Position numbers and translations under genes: made by a program. Source: Lapidilactobacillus bayanensis (GTDB taxonomy: Bacteria; Bacillota; Bacilli; Lactobacillales; Lactobacillaceae). Taken from it: a DNA stretch of 64,000 bases. The notes beneath the pieces were generated by a model. It made no database searches, was not told the DNA's origin, and worked only from the letters and a program-made list of their open reading frames with translations. Shown here in pieces: positions 1 through 7,785 of this stretch; the first letter of the stretch is position 1, and each line of letters starts with the position of its first letter. Location of the stretch: assembly GCF_003946695.1 (NCBI RefSeq), contig NZ_RHOX01000008.1, positions 1 to 64,000 on the forward strand. Direction: 5' to 3'.

Positions 1-290
1 ACCGCCGTATACGGAACCGTACGTACGGTGGTGTGAGAGGTCGGTAATTGAATTAATCAATTACCTCCTACTCGATTATTTGAGACAAATCGGTCTTTGA
101 TTTGGCTCAAATCAATACTCGCAGCGTTCCACCAGCGTATTTCCCGTAGGCACGAAGAACAGCGACAAAGTAGTTTTAGGATTTAGCACTTCTAAGAAAG
201 CTGGTATTTGGCTTAAAGTCGTTCTCGCAGCGTTCCACCAGCGTATTTTCTGTAGGCACGGAGAATTGTGGCATAACAGTTTTAGGGTTC
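1..290. repeat. Family I structured repeat, partial copy A
   Basis: This is the right-hand part of a family I element. It holds a degenerate hairpin near 42-68, the TTTGAG...CTCAAA hairpin near 88-115, then the conserved end segment GCAGCGTTCCACCAGCG followed by the GTAGGCACGAAGAA block. A second copy of the end segment follows at 215-285 and closes with AACAGTTTTAG at 275-285. The left part is missing or too diverged to recognise. It contains no plausible gene. Confidence 0.75.
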
Positions 291-314
291 GCCACTCAGT
301 ATATTTTAGCAACA

Positions 315-343
315 TATACAGAAACGTTGATTTTTGGTACAAT
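315..343 (+). promoter_or_regulatory. Probable promoter of the DUF441 gene
   Basis: A TACAAT -10 box lies at 338-343, about 38 bases before the proposed start codon. Seventeen bases upstream is only a weak -35 match (TATACA). It lies just after repeat copy A, so transcription of the following genes probably starts here. Confidence 0.45.
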
Positions 344-380
344 GAGCGTATAGTTCATTTACTGGAAGCAGGTGAACCAT

Positions 381-845
381 TTGGAAAGTTGGCTGTTCCT
401 CGGCCTGATTCTGGCCGTGGCGTTGGTGAGTCACAATCAGTCATTGATCATTGCGGCAGCAGTAGTGCTGGTAATTAAACTATTACCGCAATCAGAACGT
501 TTATTCAATTTAATTGGTGCACAGGGGATTAACTGGGGTGTCACCATTATTTCGATTGCCATTTTAGTGCCGATTGCAACTGGTAAAATCGGTTTTCAAG
601 ATTTGCTCAATGCCTTTAAAACACCAGCTGGTTACATTGCGGTGGCCTGTGGTATTTTAGTGGCTGTTTTGTCAGCACGTGGTGTGGGACTTTTGGCAAC
701 AAGTCCGGAAATTACTGTGGCTTTAGTTTTTGGCACGATTGTTGGTGTGGTTGTTTTTCGCGGTGTTGCAGCTGGTCCGGTGATTGCATCGGGCATGACT
801 TATGTTTTCTTAATGTTAGTGAATTCGGTAATAGACCGATTGTGA
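381..845 (+). CDS. UPF0756/DUF441 small membrane protein
   Basis: This is a very hydrophobic protein of about 154 residues with four to five predicted membrane segments. It matches the UPF0756 (DUF441, YtwI-like) family, whose members usually begin M-E-x-W-[LI]-F-L. That favours the TTG at 381 (reading MESWLFLGL) over the GTG at 372, and TTG 381 also has a well-spaced AGGTGA upstream. The conserved stretch [16 protein letters not shown] follows the first helix. The biochemical role of the family is unknown. cvfB begins 7 bases after the stop, so the two are probably co-transcribed. Identity is good; function is open. Confidence 0.85.
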   Translation: MESWLFLGLILAVALVSHNQSLIIAAAVVLVIKLLPQSERLFNLIGAQGINWGVTIISIAILVPIATGKIGFQDLLNAFKTPAGYIAVACGILVAVLSARGVGLLATSPEITVALVFGTIVGVVVFRGVAAGPVIASGMTYVFLMLVNSVIDRL

Positions 846-852
846 GGTAGAA

Positions 853-1728
853 ATGATAAATTCAGGTTCAATAATGACGGCAACAATTAGTGACAAGAAT
901 GACGATGGTGAATTCTTTGCCCAAGTTGATGGGGAAACATTACACGTTCATAGTAAAAAAGAAAATTGGCAATTAAAAGACGAAATCACTGGCTTTGTCT
1001 ATGAAAATATAAAGCGCCAATGGGTGATTACGACTGAAGTACCCGCGGTCGGATTTGATCGTTACGCTTATGGGACAGTTGTTGACGTGCGTCGTGATTT
1101 AGGCGTCTTCATCAACATTGGTTTGCCAGATAAAGATATTGTTTTGTCGTTAGATGATTTACCATTGCAACATGAATTGTGGCCGCAAAAAGATGATCAA
1201 TTGATGGTGGGGTTGAAAACTGATCACAAGAATCGGTTATGGGCGCAATTGGCCAATGATGATCTCTTTAAGGCAATTGGTCATTTTTCAGCGAGCTTTG
1301 AACGTAATGAGTCGGTTAGCGGAACCGTTTATTTAGCAAAACGTGTTGGTTCCTTCTTACTGCTAGATGACGACCGTTTAGGCTTTGTACATGAGAGCGA
1401 ACGTGAAGATGAGCCACGTTTAGGACAAAAGGTAACGGGTCGCGTGATTGGTAAAATGCAAGATGGCCGTTTATCAGTTAGTCTAAAGCCATTTGCCTTT
1501 GTCGAAATCGAAGATGATGCTAAAATGTTACTGGCTGTTTTGCAACAAAATCCGCAACATTCATTTATTTACCAAGACAAGAGTGATCCTGCTGAGATTA
1601 AGAATTATTTTGGAATCAGTAAGGGTGCTTTTAAGCGGGCATTGGGTAACTTGTTGAAACATCGCTTAATTACAACCGATTTTAGCGGCACTAAGTTAAC
1701 TGACAAAGGTCTGGCGTATCGTGAATAA
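853..1728 (+). CDS. cvfB: CvfB-type S1 RNA-binding protein
   Basis: The 291-residue protein has tandem S1-type beta-barrels over roughly residues 8-205 and a C-terminal winged-helix-like segment (about 215-290, KNYFGISKGAFKRALG). This is the layout of CvfB/YitL, a cytoplasmic RNA-binding protein known in Staphylococcus as a regulator of virulence gene expression. The ATG at 853 has GAGGT upstream. An internal ATG at 874 would delete the first strand of the S1 fold, so the longer start is preferred. The stop overlaps the xerD start by 8 bases, indicating translational coupling. The physiological role in lactobacilli is not known. Confidence 0.9.
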   Translation: MINSGSIMTATISDKNDDGEFFAQVDGETLHVHSKKENWQLKDEITGFVYENIKRQWVITTEVPAVGFDRYAYGTVVDVRRDLGVFINIGLPDKDIVLSLDDLPLQHELWPQKDDQLMVGLKTDHKNRLWAQLANDDLFKAIGHFSASFERNESVSGTVYLAKRVGSFLLLDDDRLGFVHESEREDEPRLGQKVTGRVIGKMQDGRLSVSLKPFAFVEIEDDAKMLLAVLQQNPQHSFIYQDKSDPAEIKNYFGISKGAFKRALGNLLKHRLITTDFSGTKLTDKGLAYRE

Positions 1729-2608
1729 CGCACTGAACGATTATTTACGTTCCTTAACGATTGAGCAAGGCTTGGCTGATAACAGTATTGCCAGTTACCG
1801 TCGCGATTTGGTGCACTACATCAATTGGTTATCGGCGCAAGAACTTGAGCAATTTAGTGAAGATCCAGATGTGCTTAGTTTATACTTAAATCAATTAGTT
1901 GTTGAGAAAAAAGCTGAATCCAGTCGCATGCGGGCTGTTTCCAGCTTGCGTCATTTTTACCGTTGGTTGTTGGCGCATGGTATCATCAAGCATAATCCAA
2001 TGGAGACCATTCCCTCGCCTAAACGCGGTCGCCATTTACCAGTGGCGTTAACGATGACTGAAGTCGAGCAGTTGTTAGCGGCACCTAATATTGATAAACC
2101 ATTAGGATTACGTGATCGCGCGATTTTCGAAGTCATGTATGCCACCGGATTGCGTGTTAGCGAGTTAGTTCATTTACAATTGTCAGATTTACATTTAGAA
2201 ATGAAATTAATTCAAACGGTTGGCAAAGGTAATAAGGAACGATTATTGCCGATTGGGGACGTGGCGATTGATTATTTGCAACGTTATTTAACAGATAGTC
2301 GTCCGCGATTAATTCGTACGCAACATTATGAAGGAACACTATTTCTGAATTTTCACGGCCGAGGTTTATCACGGCAAGCGATTTGGAAAATGATCAAGAA
2401 ATATATTGCGCAGGTTGGAATTGATAAAGATGTGACGCCGCATACACTGCGGCACTCGTTTGCTACCCATTTGTTAGAAAATGGTGCCGACCTGCGAATT
2501 GTCCAAGAATTATTGGGTCATAGCGATATTTCTACGACTCAAATTTACACACATATTACGCAACAGCGATTATTAGATGTTTATCAAAAGTCACATCCCC
2601 GTGATTAA
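1721..2608 (+). CDS. xerD: Site-specific tyrosine recombinase XerD
   Basis: This 295-residue tyrosine recombinase has an N-terminal SAM-like DNA-binding domain (about 1-90) and a C-terminal catalytic domain. The full active-site set is visible: R145 (ATGLRVSEL), K169, H241 and R244 (HTLRHSFATH), H267 (LLGHSD) and nucleophile Y276 (TTQIYTH). It is known to resolve chromosome dimers at dif with a XerC-type partner at the septum. The start is GTG inside the end of cvfB. Its place ahead of ribT-scpA-scpB-rluB matches the usual Firmicutes xerD neighbourhood, so this is the housekeeping XerD rather than a phage integrase. Confidence 0.95.
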   Translation: MNNALNDYLRSLTIEQGLADNSIASYRRDLVHYINWLSAQELEQFSEDPDVLSLYLNQLVVEKKAESSRMRAVSSLRHFYRWLLAHGIIKHNPMETIPSPKRGRHLPVALTMTEVEQLLAAPNIDKPLGLRDRAIFEVMYATGLRVSELVHLQLSDLHLEMKLIQTVGKGNKERLLPIGDVAIDYLQRYLTDSRPRLIRTQHYEGTLFLNFHGRGLSRQAIWKMIKKYIAQVGIDKDVTPHTLRHSFATHLLENGADLRIVQELLGHSDISTTQIYTHITQQRLLDVYQKSHPRD

Positions 2609-2635
2609 GCGGGTTAGAAGTAACGGAGGCATAAG

Positions 2636-3022
2636 ATGTTAGTGAAGTATAAGCAGGATTATCAAAAAATTGCACTGGGGTTGTTGTCGTACACACCAGA
2701 TTTAAAAGATTTTGATCGCCTGTCTGCAGAACTACAATCGTATAATTCGGAAGATAATTTGCAACTCTATCTTTGGAAGAACCACCAGGGTGACTTTGTT
2801 GGAATTTGTGGTGTGGAGTTGGATGATAATTTTATTTTGTTGCGCCATTTAGCTTTTACGCCAGACTATCGTCATCAGGACAGTCAGTTCGCTGTTTTAG
2901 ACGCCTTACACAACGTTTATGCAGATAAACGCATTATGGCGCCAATGAGCATGAGTAATCTACTGACGGCCTGGGAACAGCATCAGAGTCAATCTGTCGA
3001 TCCAACAGATACTGAGGACTAA
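2636..3022 (+). CDS. ribT: RibT-like GNAT-family protein
   Basis: The 128-residue protein resembles RibT, the small GNAT-fold protein that closes the Bacillus subtilis riboflavin operon and in lactobacilli often stands alone before scpA. Conserved pieces include the central FVGICGVELDDNFILLRHLA strands and a following helix. The acetyl-CoA motif is weak, and no substrate is established. Start ATG 2636 has a clear GGAGG 8 bases upstream. No rib biosynthesis gene is present nearby; the window instead has the importer ribU about 3 kb downstream, consistent with riboflavin uptake. Confidence 0.8.
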   Translation: MLVKYKQDYQKIALGLLSYTPDLKDFDRLSAELQSYNSEDNLQLYLWKNHQGDFVGICGVELDDNFILLRHLAFTPDYRHQDSQFAVLDALHNVYADKRIMAPMSMSNLLTAWEQHQSQSVDPTDTED

Positions 3023-3025
3023 TTG

Positions 3026-3778
3026 ATGGCAACAGAGGAATTACAACTGCAATTAACCAAGTTTGCCGGACCGCTAGATTTATTATTACATTTGATTAAG
3101 ACTCAAGAGATCGACATTTATGATATTCCAATTGCCCAAATCACCGATCAGTATTTAATCTACTTGAATGAAATGGAACGGTTGGCATTAGATGTGGCCG
3201 GTGAATACTTGGTCATGGCCTCAACTTTGATGGCAATTAAAAGTCGGTTGTTATTACCGCAATCAAAAGTTGAGCAACTTGATCAAGGCGAGATTGAATC
3301 AGAAGATCCTCGCCAAGTATTAGTTGATCAATTGTTGGCTTATCAGACTTATCAAGAGGTGAGTCATTATTTAAGCAAGAAAGCTCGCGAACGGTCACGT
3401 TATTTTACTAAGGAAGCGAGTGTGCTACCGAAGCAACCGGTTAAGCCGTTGCCCAAGGGACTTGTGACCACCACAGAAATGGCAGCAGCGCTGACCCATT
3501 TGTTAACTAAACAGGCTCAAGATCAAGCTTTTGTTAATCAAACGATTGATCGTGATGTTTTTTCAATAGAAGAGGCTCAGGATTGGGTTAAACAGCGGGT
3601 TAGTACTGCTGAACAACAGCACTTGAAATTTTCTCAACTCTTACAGACACCTGTTAGTCGCGAACAGGTGATTATTTTGTTTTTAGCGTGCCTGGAGTTA
3701 ATGAAGAACAAAGTGATTACTTGTTTTCAAGCAATATCTGATGATGAAATTTTTGTGAGTGGGGACGTGGCAGTTTGA
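3026..3778 (+). CDS. scpA: Segregation and condensation protein A
   Basis: ScpA is the kleisin subunit of the SMC-ScpA-ScpB condensin that compacts and separates newly replicated chromosomes. The N-terminal signature is clear (FAGPLDLLLHLIKTQEIDIYD, about residues 11-31), followed by the SMC neck-binding helices and a C-terminal winged helix (about 170-250). ATG 3026 is preferred over TTG 3023 because GAGG at 3014-3017 is better spaced from it. The length of 250 residues is normal. The stop overlaps scpB by 4 bases, giving the expected coupled pair. Confidence 0.94.
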   Translation: MATEELQLQLTKFAGPLDLLLHLIKTQEIDIYDIPIAQITDQYLIYLNEMERLALDVAGEYLVMASTLMAIKSRLLLPQSKVEQLDQGEIESEDPRQVLVDQLLAYQTYQEVSHYLSKKARERSRYFTKEASVLPKQPVKPLPKGLVTTTEMAAALTHLLTKQAQDQAFVNQTIDRDVFSIEEAQDWVKQRVSTAEQQHLKFSQLLQTPVSREQVIILFLACLELMKNKVITCFQAISDDEIFVSGDVAV

Positions 3779-4389
3779 TTCAGTACCAAGGTGAAATTGA
3801 AAGTATTTTATATACACTAGGCGATGATGGCATTGCCTTAAGTAACTTGGCCTCAATTCTCGGCATTCATGTAAGTGCGTTGCGACAATTATTAGCGGAG
3901 CTGGCAGCTTTTTACGAAACTCATGATGGTGGGTTAACACTGATCCATCATCATGATATTTATCAACTCGCGACTAAGCCAAAGTTTGCACCGATTTTAT
4001 ATCAATATTTCAGTGAGCATCAACCGACTAGCTTAAGTCAGGCTGCGTTAGAAACGATGGCAATTGTGGCCTATCAACAGCCGGTGACGCGAATTGATAT
4101 TGATCAAATTCGCGGCGTGCACAGTGCTGGTGCGTTGCAAACCTTAGTTGCACGGCAAATGATTGCAGAAACTGGCCGTAAAGATGTACCCGGCCGCCCC
4201 ATTTTATATGGGACGACAGATTATTTCTTAGATTATTTTGGTCTTAATTCATTGGACGAATTGCCAGAACTTTCAGAATTTAACACTGGGCAATATGATG
4301 CCAGTGGGAATTTAGATTTATTTTTCAAGGATAAGCAACCTGAGCAGGCTGCAGAAGAGAGGCATTTGAATGAAACCGACACAGACTGA
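3775..4389 (+). CDS. scpB: Segregation and condensation protein B
   Basis: ScpB is the winged-helix dimer partner that binds ScpA in the SMC condensin. Two winged-helix domains are visible in 204 residues (about 5-75 and 85-165), with the typical ALETMAIVAYQQPVTR motif and the IRGVHS turn. Start is TTG at 3775, overlapping the scpA stop. The C-terminal tail after about residue 170 is acidic and low in complexity, as in other lactobacilli. The 3' end overlaps rluB by 20 bases, so the four genes ribT-scpA-scpB-rluB form one translationally coupled unit. Confidence 0.94.
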   Translation: MIQYQGEIESILYTLGDDGIALSNLASILGIHVSALRQLLAELAAFYETHDGGLTLIHHHDIYQLATKPKFAPILYQYFSEHQPTSLSQAALETMAIVAYQQPVTRIDIDQIRGVHSAGALQTLVARQMIAETGRKDVPGRPILYGTTDYFLDYFGLNSLDELPELSEFNTGQYDASGNLDLFFKDKQPEQAAEERHLNETDTD

Positions 4390-5119
4390 AGAACGACTAC
4401 AAAAAGTCATTGCGAACGCCGGCGTAACATCACGGCGCAAAGCAGAGGAATTAATTAAGACTGGCCGGGTGACCGTTAACGGTGAAATTATCCGTGAGCT
4501 AGGTACCAAAGTTGACCCTAAAGTTAAAATTGAAGTGGATGGCGTTCCGATTGACAAACATCAAAAAACAGTCACTTATGCCTTTTATAAACCACGTGGC
4601 GTTATTTCGGCTGTTAGTGATGATAAACATCGGAAAGTCGTGACTGATTATTTTGCTGATAAAGACACGCGCTTGTATCCAATTGGTCGTTTAGATTACG
4701 ATACGTCTGGCTTACTATTGGTGACCAATGATGGCGAGTTAGCTAACTTGTTAATGCATCCGAAGTTTAGAATTGATAAAACTTATTTTGCCAAAGTTGA
4801 AGGCATTCCGAATGCGGCTGCTCTGAAGAAATTGCGGGAGGGTGTTTCAATCCACGGCCGTAAAACCGCACCAGCCAAAATTTGGATTGAAAATCGGAAT
4901 CAAGCTAAAAACACAGCGCTCGTCGGCTTAACTATTCATGAAGGGATGAACCACCAAGTTAAGTTAATGTTACGCGATGTTGATCATTCCGTGATGAAAT
5001 TGAAACGCGAACAAGTGGCGTTCATTGATTTGACCGGCCTACAACCAGGTGAAGCACGGCGTTTAAGCAACAGTGAAGTTGAACGTCTTTTAGAATTAGC
5101 ACGAGGGCAAAAGAAATAG
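4370..5119 (+). CDS. rluB: 23S rRNA pseudouridine synthase RluB
   Basis: The 249-residue protein has an N-terminal S4 RNA-binding domain (about 8-60, SRRKAEELIKTGRVTVNG) and an RsuA/RluB-type catalytic domain. The GRLDYDTSGLLL motif supplies catalytic Asp109. The family isomerises a uridine in helix 89-93 of 23S rRNA. Start ATG 4370 has GAGAGG upstream and lies inside the scpB end. It is the last gene of the unit; a family I repeat follows rather than a simple terminator. Confidence 0.92.
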   Translation: MKPTQTEERLQKVIANAGVTSRRKAEELIKTGRVTVNGEIIRELGTKVDPKVKIEVDGVPIDKHQKTVTYAFYKPRGVISAVSDDKHRKVVTDYFADKDTRLYPIGRLDYDTSGLLLVTNDGELANLLMHPKFRIDKTYFAKVEGIPNAAALKKLREGVSIHGRKTAPAKIWIENRNQAKNTALVGLTIHEGMNHQVKLMLRDVDHSVMKLKREQVAFIDLTGLQPGEARRLSNSEVERLLELARGQKK

Positions 5120-5137
5120 CAGTTTTGATAGCTTTCC

Positions 5138-5800
5138 TCAGTTTTATCTTGTACTTCTTCGCGCCTGCGCAAAGGTTGCCGATAGAATATGGTGGGTGAC
5201 GTAGCGGCGAAGAAATACTTTGCGCTGGAACGTGGTGGGCGTCGATTTGAGCCGATTGAAGTACAAATCGTCTCAAATGCGAGCCTTATTGTAAACAGCT
5301 AAAGCTGCAACAATAACTTCACCACTGAGCGGTATTTCTTCACCGCCACTAATCAAGTAAGCGGGCAACTTTGCACAAGCACTTAGCTGAAGAGTGGTTG
5401 AATTACTTCAAACTTTTTTAGAAGTACACAATTGCAGTTAAGCTGCACTAACGCATGTTGGTTAGTGCCGGAAGTGTGTTAGTGCGGCTTGACTGTAAAT
5501 TTCCACATCTAAAATTGAGCGTGTTTCAACCACTCGCTAATTCAGTGCCGAAGGAAGGCTGCCCTCTCGTTTGTCAAGTGGCGGGGAATAAATACCGCTC
5601 AGTAGTGACATTATTGTTGGTGATTTATCACCTACAAATAAGGCTCAGCTTTAAGACAAATTGGGTTTGATTTGGCTTAAAGTGATGCCCACTACGTTCC
5701 GGCGTAAGTATTTATTTCCCGCCACGACCTTCACCATGTTTCATGTGCAACCTTCCTGTGGGCACGAAGAAGAACAATCATAGCAGTATTCTGATTTTGA
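5138..5800. repeat. Family I structured repeat, copy B (two like arms)
   Basis: This is the longest family I copy (about 660 bp), between rluB and the FMN riboswitch. Unlike the other near-complete copies, both arms are of the module 2 type, facing each other: GCGCAAAGGTTGC...GCAACTTTGC on the left, then a divergent CTGCGCAAAGG-like arm reversed on the right. Inner stems are GTAGCGGCGAAGAAAT/ATTTCTTCACCGCCAC (left) and GTGGCGGGGAATAAAT/ATTTATTTCCCGCCAC (right). Each arm also has a TTTGAG- or TTTAAG-type hairpin and a short stem near ACAATAA. Ends are degenerate. The open frame at 5455-5670 inside it is not a gene. Confidence 0.8.
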
Positions 5801-5925
5801 AACGTGCTCAAAGCAACTGATTGCTATGTCTAACTAAAAATCCCATCTGGGTTGTCACCCAGCTGTGCTTTCTAGTTAGAGCTACGCAACCAACCCGTTG
5901 CTTTTCGCGCTCTAAATTAAATGGC
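5800..5925 (-). repeat. Family III hairpin repeat, single reversed copy
   Basis: Read on the minus strand, this segment has the same flanks as the tandem units at 27.73-28.21 kb: AGCGCGAAAAGCAACGGGTTG on one side and CAGTTGCTTTGAGCACGTTTC on the other. The core forms a hairpin (AACTAGAAA... with ...TTTTTAGTT, and TGGGT/ACCCA). Its core sequence differs from the other units while its pairing is retained. It lies directly against family I copy B and upstream of the ribU promoter. Confidence 0.65.
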
Positions 5926-5930
5926 TTTCA

Positions 5931-5959
5931 TTGCTTCTCTGGGTGAGTTTTGGTATAGT
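5931..5959 (+). promoter_or_regulatory. Promoter of the riboswitch-ribU transcript
   Basis: TTGCTT at 5931-5936 and TATAGT at 5954-5959 are separated by 17 bases. Transcription would begin near 5966, about 18 bases before the RFN element. Confidence 0.7.
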
Positions 5960-5983
5960 TAACTTGTAATTAAATATTTGGTT

Positions 5984-6100
5984 TGTCTTCAGGGCAGGGT
6001 GTGATTCCCGACCGGCGGTAAAGTCCGCGACCCACAGCGATGTGGCCGAATTGGTGCAATTCCGATACCGATAGTATAGTCTAGATGAAAGAAGACAGTC
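5984..6100 (+). ncRNA. FMN riboswitch (RFN element)
   Basis: The conserved RFN sequence blocks are all present: TTCAGGGCAGGGTGTGATTC at the 5' side, CCCGACCGGCGGTAAAGTCC, CGCGACCC, and GATGAAAGAAGACAG closing the basal stem. RFN elements bind flavin mononucleotide and lower expression when FMN is abundant. An intrinsic terminator follows at 6121-6149 and the controlled gene is ribU, so control is most likely by transcription termination of the riboflavin importer mRNA. Confidence 0.95.
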
Positions 6101-6120
6101 TTATTTGTGTAGACAATTTG

Positions 6121-6149
6121 ACTGTTAGTCCCTGACTAACAGTTTTTTT
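6121..6149 (+). terminator. FMN-riboswitch-controlled terminator
   Basis: The hairpin ACTGTTAGTC...GACTAACAGT is followed by TTTTTTT. It sits 20 bases after the RFN element, well before the ribU start, as expected of the expression platform. Confidence 0.88.
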
Positions 6150-6256
6150 GCGCAAAAATTAGTAACTCGCTTAATAAAGTTAACCAGGTTAGTAAGTTAG
6201 TTGCTAATGGAGAGTAGGGCTGAAACCGGAGACGACCGTTAAAGGAGACGGTTTTT

Positions 6257-6829
6257 GTGCGTGATCATAAGTTACGGACGTTGGTTGGTATTAGCATGTT
6301 TGGCGTGTTGAGTTATTTGGTAATGTTGTTAGAAATACCGATTTTACCAGGATTTCCATTTTTAAAATTGGATTTCAGTGACTTAATTGTCTTATGTGGA
6401 CTTTATTTATTTGGTGTCAGTGGTGCAGTTGGTACGGCGTTAATTCGTGCTTTTCTACATTTAGTCATGACCGGTTTTGCGGCGCCATCTTTAATTGGTG
6501 AGCTGGGATCAGTTACAGCCAGTTTAACTTTGATTTTCGTGTTAGCTTTCTTTATGAAGCGACAATCAAAATGGTGGCAGCGTTTAGGTATGATCATCTG
6601 CAGCACGTTGGCTTTGACTTTCGTGATGGCAGTGATGAACTATTTCATTTTGACACCGTTGTATGTTGAAGTCAGTGGTTTCAAAATCGGGATGGATTAT
6701 TTGAAGTATGTCTTGATTGCGATTGTTCCTTTCAACTTAATTAAAGGCGCGCTTGTCACAGCGTTATTCACACTGATTTACACTAAGATTGGACCATGGT
6801 TACTGCGACAAGGTAATCAACGCCAATAA
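6257..6829 (+). CDS. ribU: Riboflavin ECF transporter substrate-binding protein RibU
   Basis: RibU is the S component that captures riboflavin and pairs with the shared energy-coupling module (EcfA, EcfA', EcfT, not in this window). The 190-residue protein has about six membrane helices. Typical sequences are the N-terminal LVGISMFGVLSYLVM and the LDFSDL and IRAFLH segments. The start is GTG at 6257 with AAAGGAG upstream. That Shine-Dalgarno lies between ACCGT and ACGGT, which could form a small hairpin around it. The upstream FMN riboswitch strongly supports the assignment. Confidence 0.93.
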   Translation: MRDHKLRTLVGISMFGVLSYLVMLLEIPILPGFPFLKLDFSDLIVLCGLYLFGVSGAVGTALIRAFLHLVMTGFAAPSLIGELGSVTASLTLIFVLAFFMKRQSKWWQRLGMIICSTLALTFVMAVMNYFILTPLYVEVSGFKIGMDYLKYVLIAIVPFNLIKGALVTALFTLIYTKIGPWLLRQGNQRQ

Positions 6830-6846
6830 TCTAAAGGATATGAGCC

Positions 6847-7096
6847 TTGCTAAGAAACTATCAATAGAAGTGAGATAGGGCCATGTTTCAACTAGGCGAA
6901 TTTCGCCTTAGTTGAATGGACACCGCCACGAACATCAAAGTTTCTTAGTGGGTCTTGCTAAGAAATTATCATTAAAGTGAGATAGGGCCATGTTTCAACT
7001 AGGTGAATTTTGCCTTAGTTGAATGGACACCGCCACGAACATCAAAAGTTTCTTAGTGAGCTTTGCTAAGAAACTATCATTAAAGTGAGATAGGAG
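6847..7096 (+). repeat. Family II 108-bp tandem repeat, locus 1
   Basis: Two full units start at 6847 and 6955, and a truncated third starts at 7063; the period is exactly 108. Each unit reads TTGCTAAGAAA..., then GTGAGATAGGGCC, a strong hairpin (TTCAACTAGGCGAA with its complement ending TAGTTGAA), then GGACACCGCCACGAACATC. A second hairpin joins TTTCTTAG at a unit's end to CTAAGAAA of the next. The truncated third unit ends at GAGATAGGAG, whose AGGAG is the ribosome-binding site of the following acetyltransferase gene. The same family recurs at 24.3 kb. Confidence 0.88.
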
Positions 7097-7104
7097 TCAT
7101 CACA

Positions 7105-7668
7105 ATGGCTGAATTGACGGAAAAAGAGAAATCATTGGCGGAATTGTTGTATCAACCAGCGGATGCAGCGTTAGTTGCAGAGCGCGAAGTGACGAAGCAA
7201 AAATTAACCGCTTATAACCGGTTAAATCCGCTAGATATTACTGCACGAACAATGGCGATTGCAGATTTATTCGGACACGCTGGTCAGAATTGTGTTGTGG
7301 AACAACCGTTGTTTTGCACATATGGTTCTAATACCACAGTCGGTGATAATTTCTTTTTAAATGTTGATTGTAAATTGTTGGATTCGGGCAAAATTACCAT
7401 CGGCAATAATGTCTTCATCGCGCCGAATGTTTGTCTAATTACTGAAGAACATGCTTTGGACGTTAAACAGCGCTTGGCCGGTTTAGAGTATACACATCCA
7501 ATTACCATTGAAGATAATGTCTGGATCGCTGCTGGTGTTTTAGTTTTACCCGGTGTGACGATTGGTGCCAATAGTGTGATCGGTGCTGGCAGTGTAGTCA
7601 CCAAAGATATTCCGGCTAATAGTTTAGCCGTCGGCAATCCTTGTCGAGTACTACGGCAATTGAATTAG
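7105..7668 (+). CDS. Maltose/galactoside O-acetyltransferase family enzyme
   Basis: This 187-residue hexapeptide-repeat acetyltransferase has an N-terminal Mac domain (about 5-55) and a left-handed beta-helix with the catalytic His116 (TEEHALD) and the VWIAAGVLVLPGVTIG coil. The family moves acetyl groups from acetyl-CoA to the 6-hydroxyl of sugars such as maltose or galactosides in the cytoplasm. The actual sugar is not predictable. Start ATG 7105 uses the AGGAG contributed by the preceding family II repeat. A strong terminator follows, so the gene is probably monocistronic or read through from ribU. Confidence 0.88.
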   Translation: MAELTEKEKSLAELLYQPADAALVAEREVTKQKLTAYNRLNPLDITARTMAIADLFGHAGQNCVVEQPLFCTYGSNTTVGDNFFLNVDCKLLDSGKITIGNNVFIAPNVCLITEEHALDVKQRLAGLEYTHPITIEDNVWIAAGVLVLPGVTIGANSVIGAGSVVTKDIPANSLAVGNPCRVLRQLN

Positions 7669-7725
7669 TAAAAATAAAAAGCAAAATTGAACCAAAACAA
7701 AAAATTTAATAATTCTTCTTAAATG

Positions 7726-7766
7726 AAAGGACCTAAATCTGAAAATAGATTTAGGTCCTTTTTTAG
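7726..7766 (+). terminator. Intrinsic terminator after the acetyltransferase gene
   Basis: The stem AAAGGACCTAAATCT / AGATTTAGGTCCTTT around a six-base loop is followed by a run of T. It is one of the strongest terminators of the window. Confidence 0.92.
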
Positions 7767-7785
7767 CTGGGCTTGTTGTAAAGTG

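Noticed and set aside
5455-5670. 71-codon open frame
   Set aside because: It lies wholly inside family I copy B, has no ribosome-binding site, and its sequence is explained by the hairpins of the repeat.
6884-6916. Mini-frame MFQLGEF... in each family II unit
   Set aside because: The frame coincides with the conserved hairpin and AGG is too close to the ATG; its preservation is better explained by the stem.
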